The notes under the pieces: model-generated
The model's input: only the letters and a program-made list of their open reading frames with translations
Database searches by the model: none
What the model was told of the DNA's origin: nothing
Position numbers and translations under genes: made by a program
In this document: in pieces, positions 48,773-61,289 of the stretch
Layout of the letters: each line of letters starts with the position of its first letter
Numbering within the stretch: the first letter of the stretch is position 1
Origin: Cordia subcordata
Lineage: Eukaryota > Streptophyta > Magnoliopsida > Boraginales > Cordiaceae
Assembly: GCA_028554755.1 (NCBI GenBank)
Contig: JAPTOF010000035.1
Location: 10,001-74,000 of the forward strand
Direction of reading: 5' to 3'
Length of the DNA stretch: 64,000 bases

Positions 48773-50723
48773 TCATATTATATAAACTGCTAAACTAATG
48801 AAGAAGCCCAATAAGGCACCAGCTATTACTTCAATTTCTGTGTGGCCAACTGATTCTTTCAGTGGACTGTAGCTAAAGGCCATGCTTTTTGGACTGCCTT
48901 TAACATCAGACGCTATGTTAGTAGAGACCAACTCTGGATTACTCTCAAGTAACAAAGAATCCATCTTTTCTTCTCTCTGAAAATCATCAGCTTGATTTAA
49001 GAAAGTAAGGTCACCGGTCTGCAAATCTATACTTGAGTTTCTTGGAAAACTATCACTTAGATCATTGGCTATTTTCCTTGTTGAAACTGAATTGACTTGT
49101 GTCTTGAGCAAAACCCTATTTAGTGCTTTTGCATGAGTGCCCACTTCCCTTCTAACTCCCTACAAAAGCAATAAAAACCTTGGTTAGACTTGTTTACATC
49201 CTTCTTTCCTTCCTCTAATTTTCTGTTTTTTATACTCCAGGAGTCGATTAAGTGTTCAATCATAGCAAGCCTGATAGGTCATAGTTATTAGCAAGGTGGT
49301 GACAGATCTTCAGATAATATCTAAAAGTTAGTGAAGCATATTAAACTAAGCAAGTTGGCAAAATCAAACAAGGACCTAGAAACCAACTTTTAGATGAGAA
49401 AAGGTCTACAGATTGTTGATATGCATCACAATTACTTGTGTTTTATTAAACCAATCACATAAAGAAATAAGTTTAACCAACTGTTAACCATAGAAAATGC
49501 TGTTTACTTGTATTTCTTTAACCTTCTCAGATAAATAGATGCAATAAGATGTCCCTAAAGAAAGTGCAAGGTATCATTCATGCAGCTAATCAGATGGTGG
49601 ATGGGAGACTTGAACATGGAGAAGGTGTTATTTTCAAGCTAACATGTTATTTTCCTCTATATCATAGGTCCTAGGTTCTTCTTGTCTTCCAGATTCACTT
49701 TCTGCAGTCAACTAAGCAGTGGCAGATCCAGCTGAAGTCTAACCTCGTGTGAGAAAGAAGATTAAGAGGGTACTTAGCCTACCTTGAAAAGGATTAACAG
49801 AAGAAGAGTGCAAATGTCTAGCGATTGGACAAATATTGATTGAATTTGACCCCAACAAAAAGAAAAGAGGAGAAACATTAATTGGATTAAGAATAAGCAG
49901 AAAGATGAAGGGGTCCTGCCAGACATAAAAGATAAGTAAAAAGAAAGAAAGCCATTGGATGACAGTGCATCGCTACCAAATCAATAGTTGAATCTGAAAA
50001 TGAAAACATGATAAGAGCACGAACCTGTGCATCATACATGATAAGAGCAGCATAAACAACAGCTAAACCAAAAATTGAATCAGCAAAGCCCCTGGCATAA
50101 CAGAGAATTGAGCCAAAATCCAGCATCGTGATTGAACTAAAGGAATATATATATATATATATATATATATAGATAACGAACCAACAAGAAACTAGCTCCG
50201 GAATTGCATATAGCACCGCATCAAACAGATGAATCAAGTATACCTTTCAAGGGCAAGTGAGGTTGCAGTGGCCACAACAGCCTGTGATTGCAGATGCATA
50301 TGTATATATATTATGTATAAAAATACATAAATACCGAAATTGAAAGAAAGGTGAGTCTTTTCAGCAAAGGTGGGCAGAAAAGATTAATACCGAAGAATGG
50401 GTAGAAGGAAAACCTCCAGGCTGAAATGCAGCCTTAAAATCGAAGTTCTTGCGATAGAGGAGAGTTGAAGTAAAAGGCTTCAAGAGTTGACCAATCGCCC
50501 CAGATAGTGTTGCAGCTATCAGAACTCTGTTGTGAATGATATCAGAAAAGTCATCGCTTCCAACACTAATCTGACAGATGGATTTTGAGACTGAAACTCT
50601 TTGGTTGTTCCCAAGTTTTCTTCTACTCAGAGGAGGATTGGTGTAAATGGATGATGATATTTGGGAGTCACTCTGTTTGTGAGATACCAGGGCCCTCGGG
50701 AAGCTCCAATTCTGCACTAACAT
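48773..50723 (-). CDS. DUF212 (divergent PAP2/vanadium haloperoxidase-related) protein, 274 aa
   Basis: Four exons, read on the minus strand: 50723-50391, 50281-50244, 50091-50025, 49159-48773. They join in frame from ATG to TGA. After a Ser/Arg-rich N-terminus of about 60 residues, which could be an organelle transit peptide, the DUF212 domain begins (NRVLIAATLSGAIGQLLKPF). It contains the PAP2-like GGFPSTHSS (103-111), the GFADSIFGLAVVYAALIMYDAQGVRREVG segment and a C-terminal SVGHTEIEVIAGALLG with a final hydrophobic helix. PSTHS and GHTE correspond to phosphatase-like motifs, but activity in plants is not established. The length is close to Arabidopsis members (about 280 aa). It lies 563 bases downstream of the dehydrogenase gene on the same strand. 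Confidence 0.85.
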
Positions 50724-51286
50724 CGTCTTCTACTTCTATTTTTGGCTCTCTCTCTCTCTCTCTCTCTTCCAGAGCGGGACTGTAGGTGTCGGCAAGTGGT
50801 TGGCACCGCCCAAACTCGAGATGGGTTGACCCTCTCATACCCTTATCGTTTCTCTTCTTATTTTCATTGTCTTGATAGGACTTCCTCTTTTCTTCCTATT
50901 TTAACATTCTTTTTGTTTTTCGGACTCCTTTTTCTTCCCCACAATTCGAGGCGTTTTTAATATATTATATTAAGAAACACGAATTCCCGCTTTCAATTGA
51001 TCATGTCATAGTCTTGAGTTTTACGATTTTTCATTTTAGTATAACTAGTGGGTAACCCATGAAATGCACAAAAAAAAAAAACAAGTACATTACATAAATT
51101 TGTATAGTTCATGGCACGATAAAATATAAATATATTTTATAAAATTTTATTCTTAATAAGTTTTCAATACTAATTATGTCAATGACTATTTCCATCGATT
51201 CTTTAAACTTCAAACTGATTTCTCCATGTCATATAATATTACTGTTATACATCCTTGGCATGGCAAAAGCAAGGTTTGCAGGGTGT
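50724..51286. promoter_or_regulatory. Spacer: ICDH 3' flank and DUF212 promoter region
   Basis: This 563-base spacer between two minus-strand genes must hold the dehydrogenase 3' UTR/terminator and the DUF212 promoter. A (TC)n run at 50748-50768 (GA on the coding strand) lies just upstream of the DUF212 start, a common plant core-promoter/leader feature. Confidence 0.5.
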
Positions 51287-54200
51287 TTACAACTTTGCTT
51301 TCTTAGAAAGCCTCGCTCTCAACTCCTGAGCAACTGCATCAATGAATTCCTCAGTATTCAAATACTGAGCCCTGGTAACCCTGCAATGTATATGACCATT
51401 TAGGCACAGAAGATCAAGTGAACTTGCAAATATCTGCCATTGTTTACTCACTTAGGCCCATGAATAAGAATTGCAAGATCCTTGGTCATCTTCCCTGACT
51501 CAATGCACGCAACACAGGCTGCTTCTAGGTTCTGAGTGAAATCCAACAGTCTTTCATTGTCATCTAATTTGCCCTGGACAAAATGAACAAATATATTTTT
51601 TTATCTAGATAAATAGTTCTTTTGAATTTGAGTCATTCAGCGAAAGTGCAAATCCACCATGAATGGAGCACGCAAAACAAATGATACAACTTAGTACCTA
51701 TGGGCAAGCCCTCTTGACCAGGCAAAGATTGATGCTATGCTATTAGTGCTAGTCTCATCCCCTCTTTGATGGACCCGATAATGAAGAGTGACTGTCCCAT
51801 GGGCTGCCTCAGCTTCAATTGTCTTTCCATCTGGACACACCTGACACATCCAAATTACAATGAAATTTGGAATTTAACATAATCAACTGTGGAATGCCTG
51901 GGATGATAAAGAATAGTCGAACACATCACTCATACCAGGACTGAGGTCATTAAACCAAGGGAACTGAATCCTGTACCAGTTGAAAGAAATGAAAATATTG
52001 AAATATGACAACTTTGTGGTTCACAAAGAAATGAGAAAAGATTGTGACATGTCTGAGAAAGCGTAATTTTCTGAGCTTGATCTTTCTTAGTAATAGGGGG
52101 AGAAATCCCATCTAGTTACCAAAGGGGGTTGAAAAGGGGACACACCTTGGGCTAAAAGATCACTTTGAACGTCTCCGTCATAATTCTTGCATGCCCATAC
52201 ATAACCCGCTTCACTCTTAAGAGCATATGCAACCATGTCATCAATAAGGCGATGTTCGTACCTATTGTTATCAATCAAAGAGATCAAAAGAGAACTTTAA
52301 CTTGCATAGGTAGGAAATCACTCAAGGAATAGCAACTCACCAAATCCCAGCAACCTCAAACCTGGATTTCCATTCTTTTTCATAAACTTCTTGGAAAATA
52401 TCCTTGAATCTTTAGAGGGAACATATACGAAAAGGTCTAAAAATCAATTAAATAAATTTGTTGACCAGAAGAAAACAGAGATAATCCTATGTTTCATGTG
52501 CAAAAGTTAACTGGTTGTTTCATGTTATTCTCAAGAATGAGAGAGAAAAGAAAAGGGAAAGAGAGAAAGAGAAACAAGGATCCTTGCAATACCTCCTATC
52601 ATATTTCTTCAGAATGGTATTTTTTGTGCTAAGATAGAGTGGCCACCGTTTCTGATAAGCGGTGTTCATTGAAGCCTCAGCAAAAGCACGAATAGACTGC
52701 ATTCCAATTCCAAGAGAAGCATAGTGCATTAAAAGAACAGATAAGGGCATCAGTTAAGATGTCAAAAGAACACAAAGAAATTAACAGAGAGCAGATCTAA
52801 ACCTCATCAGTGTTATACATTGCCAAAGCTACGCCTCCATAGTCTCTAAAGCTGAAAGCTTCCAACTCTGTCTTCTCATTTGGTTCATCTGGTACTGCAT
52901 GAGATGCCAAAATTCACTTGTCAGGAAGACACAAAGCTTGCTGCTTCCTGCTGGTCCCCCACCCACCAAGAATCCAGAAGCAAGGATTGTGATGCCAGGA
53001 ATTTTTATGTTAATGCTCAACATCAAGTTTTTATGCAATATCACGGAAACAACACATGTTATCTGAGAAAGCACAGTAGTGTTCTTAAAATGTACCTAAG
53101 ACCATTGTTAGTTTTCCAGCCCCTTTAGTGACTATGTCTTTAGCTCGATACTGATCACCAAAAGCATGCCTTCCGATACATATGGGTTTGCTCCAACCTA
53201 GCAAATTTGCACATGCAGATGTTAACAAGAGAAGGAACCCTGCTGGCCTTACGCAGGGAAATCCTTTTTCCCACTTTTGGTGGCGAAGGAGGGAATTGGA
53301 ATTACATGACAAAGAAACGGTACAACACCTGGGACGAGTCTTGGGATGTTCTTGCATAAAATAGGGTCTCTGAACACCGTACCTGAAAAGCAACGGTTAT
53401 CAGAGCCTGACACTTTTGAAGGTTGGCATATAACATTGAGGAGACAAAATTCAACCATTTAACATGTTCCGAATGGTTCCATTTGGACTGCCCCACATAT
53501 GTTTCAAGTTGAACTCCTTCACACATTCTTCATCTATCAATCATCATTTTAAGGAACAAAGTTAACTGTGAGAATACAAACAATGAGAAGATGAAGCAGC
53601 CAAATTAAGTACTTGAGAAGCATGTATAAACGTGGGTACTAGCTATGGTCAGCAACATATAACTCTGCTGTGACGTGTAACAGTTTTAAGTTGTATACAG
53701 TCGTCGGTGATCAATATGGCGCATAAAAAATAATAAAGCAACAGCAAGAAACAAGTGCATACCTGGAGTGATAGTGGCACACTTTATTGCTACATTATAC
53801 CTAGAATTATAGAGTAAAAGAATTACACGGAGTAAGTGAAGTTAAATATGCAACGAAAGATCATAATTCCAGTGTTAAAGAAAATAAAACAAGCGAACAG
53901 TTGGGTAAAATCATCAAATTCGTTAGAAAGCCAAGAAGACATGATGTTCCACTATGTATTGAAATAAAGGTGAGATTGGCGATTACATTTGGTAGATATA
54001 GAAATTAAAAGTTCCAAGAGTAAAAGTGAAAAAGAAAAAGGTAATAGTAAAAGAAACAGAGTTAAGAGTGGGAAAACGTACTTAAGAGTGGCTTCTGCAC
54101 TTTGGATGGTAACTGTATTGTCAGTGGCATCACGATTAGGGAGACCAAGGTCAAAATATTTGATGTCCAACTCCAGGAAAGGAAATATAAGCTGTAAAAT

Positions 54201-54919
54201 TTACTTGAAAAAAAAAAAAGAAAATAGAGAAGTCAAATTAGCAAGAGAAATAAGAATTTTTTTTTTTGGGGCAAATAGCACAAGTAAGAACTCACTCCAG
54301 CAGAGCCCCAAATCCCAACTCTCCGAACATGGAGGGGTTGTTAGCGTTGAATTGCTCCAACAATCCTCTATATTCCACAACCTTTCAAATGTAAGGGACC
54401 CCACCCCTTATTCCCTTACATACTTGCCAAGGTTTCGAGTATTCATCAAAGATATTATAATAATTAGGAGAGCTCTCCTCTCGAATGGAAATAGGAAGCT
54501 ACCATTCGAATTGCCCAAGTAACAGAGGAAGTGTGTGTATGTGTGTATGTATATGTACCAACCATGTATAGTTAATTAAAAAAAAAAAAAACATAATTCT
54601 GACCTTGTCTTTGATTGATTTCCATGTAACCCGTGTCATCTCATCACCTGCATCATGTTATATATCCCAATTAAACCAACAATTCCTCTTCCAGAAAGAA
54701 CATATATTAAAAAAAAAAAAAAAAGAAGAAGAAGAAAAGAAAAGCTAACAAATCAAACAGATTATGTATCTTTCCTCCTCTTCATTTTTATTAGTATCAT
54801 CACTTTCTCATTGGATATATCAAAAAAAAAAAAAAAAAAAGGAAAGAAAAGAAAACGATAAGCGACTGACCGTCCATCTCAACGATGGGATTGGCAACCT
54901 TGATCTTGTGAAACACCAT
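51287..54919 (-). CDS. ICDH: NADP-dependent isocitrate dehydrogenase, probably peroxisomal; apparent 1-base frameshift
   Basis: Fifteen coding exons on the minus strand: 54919-54871, 54647-54604, 54191-54082, 53800-53763, 53533-53456, 53382-53329, 53197-53096, 52894-52803, 52696-52593, 52409-52341, 52261-52146, 51970-51936, 51840-51698, 51573-51452, 51380-51287. The enzyme oxidises isocitrate to 2-oxoglutarate and makes NADPH. Substrate loop SPNGTIRN (96-103) and metal-binding NYDGDVQSD (273-281) are intact. The exons total 1250 nt where 1251 would give 416 aa: exon 13 ends in phase 2 (AHR) but exon 14 is open only in phase 0 (KLDDNERLL). As read, translation stops two residues after R345. 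The normal C-terminus would end AKL, a PTS1-like peroxisomal signal. All other joins are consistent, so a sequencing error in an A-run is possible. Confidence 0.85.
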
Positions 54920-55533
54920 CGCTGCAGATTGCACACAGTAGCACTCCCTCTTTCCTATCCAACTATACACTTTAACATTCGCTGCTAGTGAGGGCAATGG
55001 TGAAAATCTAATAAATGGCGGCCAAGATTTATTCAGCTGTTTGAAAATAAAAACCACCTGGTGTTTCGTACTTTGACGGTTTTTTCCTTTATTTTTATCT
55101 TAAATTTTAAAATTATATTTATTTAAATTTGTTGATTTTTAATTTTAAAATTTCCAATTTTAAATATTTTGATCGTGAAATTCTTAAATTTTTAATTTTT
55201 ATTTCTTTATTTTTAAATTCTTAATTTTCTATTTTTTAATCTATTAGTTTTTGAATTTTATTTTGGCTTTTAAATTTTTAGTTTTTAATTAGAATTTACA
55301 CCCGTGCGATGTCGTGGTTTTGTTAAATTTTTATTTTACTTTTTATATAATCTGAAAAAATCAATTAATTTTATTGAAAAAGGATTATAAATTTATTGTA
55401 GTTATATTTCTTTCAACCTAAACATTTTTAAACTATTAACACTTAACTTCAGTCTTCTAACAAATTATATATAACATACATTTATCAATGAAAAATAAAA
55501 TTAAAATTAATGTGAATTGTTAAAAAAAATAAA

Positions 55534-56601
55534 GGGTGAATTGCTCAACTCTTCCTTGTGGTTTGACTAATATTCAAAACTTTTTCCTATGTTTTACAAA
55601 TTAACTATTTGATCCCTTATAGTTTCAACGATAGGGTACACGACCCCTTAAAGCTAACTGCCATTAGCTTTTTAATGGATTTTAGTAAAATGTCATTTTT
55701 GCCCTTGTCTAATCCAATTAAAAAAAATTTAATTTTCCTTCATTTTATTTTAAAAATAAAAATAAAAATAAACTTTAAAAAAGTCTTTAAAAGTCCATTT
55801 TACCCCTAACTCATTAAATAAAATATATGTTTTACCTTTATTTTATTTGAAAATAAAAAATAAAAAGTTAAATTAGGAAAAACACAAAAAAAAAAAGAAA
55901 ACATGAGGGAACAGGGGGTGGGAGGCAATGGGTTGGGGGTGGGGTTGCGGAGTGGGGCGAGGGTAGTGAGGTAGCGGGGTTGGGGTCGCCGGGGTGAGAG
56001 GTAGCTGGGTTGGGGTTGCTGGAGTGGGTCACGGGTTAGGGGCGACGGGGGTGGGGTTGCCAGGGGTGAGAGGCAGCCAGGGTTAGGAGCGACGAGGGTA
56101 GGGGTTGCCGAGAGTGGGGGCTGCTGGGGGTGGGAAGCAGTAGGGGTTGGGGAGACGAGGGTGGGGGCTGCTGGATGTAGGGGCGACAGGGGTGAGGGCT
56201 GCCGGGGATGGAGGCGACGGGGGCAGCGGGGGTGGTTGGGGGTTGGGGCGGCGGTGGTGGGGGGTGGGGGTAGCGAGGGTGATGGGGTTGGGGGCTGGCT
56301 GGGGCTGGGGGTGGGGTGGCAGGGGTGGTGTCTTTTTTTTTTAAATTTAAGTGCTTTTTTTATTTTTTTAAGAAATAAAGGATAGAAAAGCTTATTTAAT
56401 GCATTTGTTATGAAAAAGCAAAGTATAATTGCACAAGCTGCGCGTGCATATGAAAACACATTATTTTGGACGAAAAAATTAACGGAGGGGGTCTATGTAC
56501 ACCCTCATTAAAATTACAGAGGGTGATGTAACTAATTTCGTAACCACAGAGTATATTGTGCACATTTGTCAAACTACAGGGAAAAATTGAACAATTCACC
56601 C
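55534..56601. mobile_element. Long-TIR element, 1.07 kb, with G-rich core
   Basis: The left end GGGTGAATTGCTCAACTCTT pairs with the reverse complement of the right end (GGGTGAATTGTTCAATTTTT), and similarity continues for about 80 bases. An AAAATAAA direct repeat flanks it, though in A-rich context. There is no transposase. The interior 55913-56330 is a G-rich minisatellite. It is a non-autonomous, probably MULE-type element in the 5' flank of the dehydrogenase gene. Confidence 0.7.
55913..56330 (+). repeat. G-rich minisatellite (about 25-bp unit)
   Basis: About 420 bases of GGGGTTGCNGGGGTGAGAGG-like units are the only strongly GC-rich DNA in the window. The + strand has dozens of G3-G5 runs with short spacers, which fits G-quadruplex potential. 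A Pro/Thr-rich open frame on the minus strand (55806-56459) is a composition effect. Confidence 0.85.
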
Positions 56602-56835
56602 AAAATAAAATCTATGAAATATTTAAAAAACTACCTAAAAGGTTGTCATGTCTCAAAAACATAATACAGAAAGTTAAAAGTAATTTTTATATATTTATAT
56701 CATGTATCTTTACTATATTATAATGCATATAACAAAAGAGAAATTTCAAAAAAGTTGAATGAGTCAAGGGGATGCAATTCACTTGACCATTTTACTCCAG
56801 GTAAAATTTTGTTATAAAACCCTTATCACAATGAC

Positions 56836-56867
<32 letters not shown>

Positions 56868-58201
56868 GTTCCTAAACTTCTTCCATTACCCATGTCACGA
56901 TATTACAAAAGAATTCCCCCCAAATGATTAGTGTTGATTACATTATTAGGAGAGGACTACTATGAAATTGATGCTATAATTGCTATTTATAAGACATAAA
57001 AATTTTAGCCACTTGTCATTATTATAATATTTCTCAAAGGATTAAAGAATTACCATTAATAGTGACAAAGAAAAAGAAAAGAAGGGTGAGAACTCAACCA
57101 ATACTGGGGAGGTGTTCATATTCTCACGTCTTTTACTAGCTAATCTACTACTAGGGATAGAAATTGAATTTTCGGATATTCAACTTTGGGATGGCAAGAA
57201 AAGATAGCCTAATAATAGTCCTCTGTTGTCCACCCTTAATAAGGTAGTCTCCATTCATTGAATAAAGACCAAACCACGGAAATCTTTCTTAGGAAAATGT
57301 CAGAGGGATCTTCTTTACTTCTGCACAAATTTCACCACTAAAGCACTAACGTACTAAAATTCCTCGTTCCACGATCAGTCTCATTGTTAAGCTCACGCAC
57401 CTTATTGATCATGCACCTATCAACCTTCGGAATAGTGAAGTGGTTAGGCGCCAAATGCTGATTCCAGATGTTGATTTCCTCTCCATTGCACATTATTCCT
57501 CAGCAATTCCAATTTCCAAACCCTTACAAATGCTCCTTCAACACCACGATCCAAGTTTCTTCTGGCCAGCAACCATCAATCTTTGTTTGGATGGTATATG
57601 CTTCTTATGACGTGAACCGCCAGACTATTAGGATTGTTGATTAGTCTCTAAACTTGTCCTGCAATATTCATTGCTCCAGACCTCCAATAAGGACGCCGTT
57701 GAAACACAATCTTTAATCAATCTCACCCATCAATTACCACGAAACCCGAGCTTTAATTCTATTGTTGAAGATAACAGACTTGCATGTCAAAGTCAACAAG
57801 AATAACAGATCAAACATGTGATTTGCAAGATGTTACTCTTTTTTGTGTACTTAGACGATAATAAGGGACGACTGGTATGGTGTTAATTACCAAAACGATG
57901 ACTGTTATGGTGTTAATTATCCAAACGAACACGATAAATTAGACAAATAGCAAGCAGAAAGAAGACATGTTCAGAAAGTGGAAGTCATTGGTCTCGTTAA
58001 AGTAAGTCATTTCCCATATATCGATTATAATCCATTGCGGTACTTTGGGCAAGCAATCCACCTTTTTTTTTCCTCTCTGTACAATTAATCAATTAATTAA
58101 AAAATGGGGACAAAATTAATTAAATGTATATAACTCTGATGATATTATAACTAGATGTAAGACAAATAGAAGTACGGGGCGGGGGGGGGGGGGTGGAGGT
58201 A
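56602..58201. other. Intergenic, no gene recognised
   Basis: This is the 3' flank of the kinase gene. 57290-57840 is less AT-rich and may be an old coding fragment on the minus strand, but I recognise no family. A G14 run at 58180-58193 lies just beyond the kinase stop codon. Confidence 0.55.
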
Positions 58202-59950
58202 CTAGAAATACTCAAAATCAACATAAGAGGGGTCACTTGAAGAGGTCTTGTTTTTATCAGTGCCAAGTTCGGGTATCTTCTTGTCAGTGTGTGGGGCAGC
58301 CTCTTTCGTAGCAAACTGAGAAAAATCAATGGATTCAGGAATGTGAGGAGGCTGAGCGCTCCTGACAAGAGCCCAGTTGAGGCCTTCAAAGAAGGGGTGT
58401 TGCTTGATTTCGGTGGCCCCTCGTTTGTAGGCGATGCGCTTATGAGGTTCCTTCACCAGGAGGCCTCTGATGAGATCTCTTGCCACGAAACTGATCTGAG
58501 GCGTGTCTGGAAATCTCAAAGGTTGTCCCACCACATTGAACAGGGTGGCACGATTCCCAGAACCCTTGAAAGGAGTAGTCCCATGCAAAAGCTCATACAA
58601 GAATATCCCGAAAGTCCACCAATCCACTGCACTGCCGTGACCTTCTCCGCGAATAATCTCGGGCGCCAGATATTCATGGGTACCAACAAAAGACATGGAA
58701 CGCACATCAGTGGGTTCTGCCATTAATTCCGGCAACGATCCTCCAACAAAAAGCCCGAAGTCTGACTTAGACTTGCGATTCTTTTTGCTTGGGAGGATAC
58801 GTGGGAAAAAATTCGATGGCTGAATACAACCCTGAACTTGAGCCTCATTATCTAAGATGCCGGCGCCGGTGCCACCGCCATTGCCCGCATTTCCATTTCC
58901 TCCTCCAGCAGCAGCATGCACAGATGAAGACTTGACCAGGGTTGGATTCACCGAGCAACGCAGAGACAGATCAAAGTCAGATAGCATAATATGGCCCTCG
59001 TCCCTTACTAACACGTTTTCTGGCTTTAGATCCCTATACACGATTCCTAGCATATGTAGATACTCAAGTGCTAATAATACTTCCGACGCATAAAACCTGC
59101 AGCATGCAAAAATTAATCAAATTAAACGCAGGAAAAAAAAAAAAAAAGGAAGACTAAAATATACCTGCCTGAAACTTAATTATGATTAACGATATATATG
59201 TATATGGAAAAAGAAGGAGAAGCTGCTAACAAACAAACTAAAGGGAAGGAAAGGAGAGAGAAAAAAAAAAAAAAAGAAGAAAGAAAGGAAAATATATATA
59301 CACACTAGTACTAGTTACCTTGCAGCTTCCTCAGTGAAGTGCTTGTTAGGCTGCTTTTGTCGAAGAGTATGAAGGTTACCTCCGCTACAGAATTCCATGA
59401 CCAGGCAATAAAACTTTTCAGTCTCAAAATAAGAATACAAGGTAGGCAAAAATGGGTGGTCAAGGAGGCTAAGAATCTCCCTTTCAGTTTGAGCTCGGAG
59501 TAGCTTATTTCTACTTTGGAGAGAACCTTTGTCCATGACTTTCATGGCGAAGTAGGTTTTAGTTCCCCGAAGTTCAACAAGGTAGACACTCCCAATATCC
59601 CCATAGCCAAGTCTCTTCAAGAGCCGGAAATTGGTAAGACCAAGGGGACAATCTTTGGAAGAAACTGAGTTGATGGCATCCCATCTTACGTCACCACCTG
59701 TGTGGGGCTTCAGGGGAGCGCTACCACTCTCTATGCTGTCACTGCGACTGCTGTTTCCACTCCCTTTGCCGCCGCCTTGGCCCGTCATCACCTTACTCTG
59801 ATCAGTAGTTGTGGTCGTCGTCTTTTTGGTCGGCGATAATACTAATCCACTTGATTGATGCTGATCAGGATTAGTATTATTTGTCATCGAATTCTTGAGC
59901 TCACATAGTGGATCATCAGCGCTGGAATTGATTATGGGAATTTGATCCAT
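58202..59950 (-). CDS. AGC1.5: AGC VIIIa protein kinase, AGC1.5/AGC1.7-like, 508 aa
   Basis: Two exons on the minus strand, 59950-59319 and 59096-58202, join in frame. A Ser/Thr/Gly-rich N-terminus of about 100 residues precedes the kinase domain. Gly loop [14 protein letters not shown] (about 113-126), Lys137 in FAMKVMDK, catalytic YRDLKPEN (Asp233) and DFD in place of DFG (251-253) mark plant AGC VIII kinases. An insertion of about 100 residues before GTHEYLAPE is usual for the group and here has a Gly/Asn-rich run. The C-terminus ends FEYF, the FxxF docking motif for PDK1. The wording [16 protein letters not shown] and FCSGGNL points to AGC1.5/AGC1.7, which act in polar pollen-tube growth at the plasma membrane in Arabidopsis. 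D6PK is the closest alternative. MDQIPI was chosen over an upstream in-frame ATG at 59980. Confidence 0.85.
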
Positions 59951-60040
59951 ATAGATATATATGTGTGTGTGCGCGCGCAAATTGAGCTTCTTTCCCTGTT
60001 ATTTTGCTTTTGGGGGGATTGCAGCTGATGATTTTTTTGG

Positions 60041-60048
60041 CTATATAT
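60041..60048 (-). promoter_or_regulatory. Candidate TATA box of the kinase gene
   Basis: On the minus strand GAATATATAGCC lies about 90 bases upstream of the start codon, which is a plausible TATA position with a short leader. It is supported only by sequence and distance. Confidence 0.4.
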
Positions 60049-60099
60049 TCACCGATCAAGATATCTTTGAATATATGTTTTATTTCAAAATGAAATATA

Positions 60100-61224
60100 T
60101 GCTACTTTATGGTTGAAATGGTAGCACCCTTGGCAATGAAATCCGTCTTCCCATGTTGGCATGCACGTCGGTATATGTATAGTTCCGCGGGTGCGTTGCT
60201 CGTCTGCGTTAGAGGAAACATTAACTTGTCTCTTTTCTTTCACCTCTCCTCCTCATGATACTGACAGTGCATTGAAATCAAAAAAAAAAAAAAATGTATA
60301 TATGTGTACATAGTGCAACTTGAAAAGATCAAGATTATTTTTCATGCAACTGCATGATTGCGGGGCAAATAACATTACCATCAAGTCGGCAATCTTTGGA
60401 ACATAGAGAAGAATATAAAAATGCAGCTTACAAAAAGAAAATAGTAATAATAATAAAAGCATAATCATAGAAAAGGCTATCAAAGTTATATATATATATA
60501 TATTTCTGCAGTCATCATCTAATAGATTTGTAGTTATAGAAGAAATTGCAAGCATAGATCACAAGTCCCAAAAAATCGTATAATAATACATAACGAATAG
60601 GACTTGGATATCTTATATGTATTATTAACTCAAGGTATCTCAAGAATACAGGCAATTAAATCATTTACTCAAAATCAAACATCTAATGTTATAACCTTTT
60701 CCTGAGAGAGTCTGCAAATGAATTATCAATCTGATTCGAAATTAAAACCTACGTACGTACGAAGAAGGTGTGAATAGAAAACCTGTGTGCAATATTTCAA
60801 ATAGAAGAGGCATGCATTAATTAACGAGAAGGAGAAAGAAGGAAGGACAAACCAGATAGGTCCAGGAAAGAGAGTCGAATTTGGACATCGGCCAGGAAAT
60901 AACATCATCTTCTCCTAATAATAATATTTAATTTCCAAAGGAAAGCACTTTTGATGAGCCAGCTGAAGATGCGAGCAAGCTAGGTGATGGCCTGGTTAAA
61001 AGATAATCATAATAATTTAACAAACAATATATTATTATATTGTAATTGCTTCAAGCGCTGCAGATTTTCACGAATGAAAATGAGATATATACGTAAGAAA
61101 TTAAACCATTGTTGAAATGGAATAGATGGGGGTTGGTTTCAAATGTTTGTGTTGCTTTCACATGATTTCGGAAAGCACGGAGAGACAACAGGAGAAAATT
61201 CCAAACGGGATGATGACAACAACA

Positions 61225-61289
<65 letters not shown>

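Noticed and set aside
55806..56459. 217-residue Pro/Thr-rich open frame on the minus strand
   Set aside because: It is the complement of a G-rich minisatellite inside a transposon; composition alone keeps it open, and it has no conserved domain.
58289..58726. 145-residue plus-strand open frame
   Set aside because: It is antisense to kinase exon 2, whose catalytic motifs are clear.
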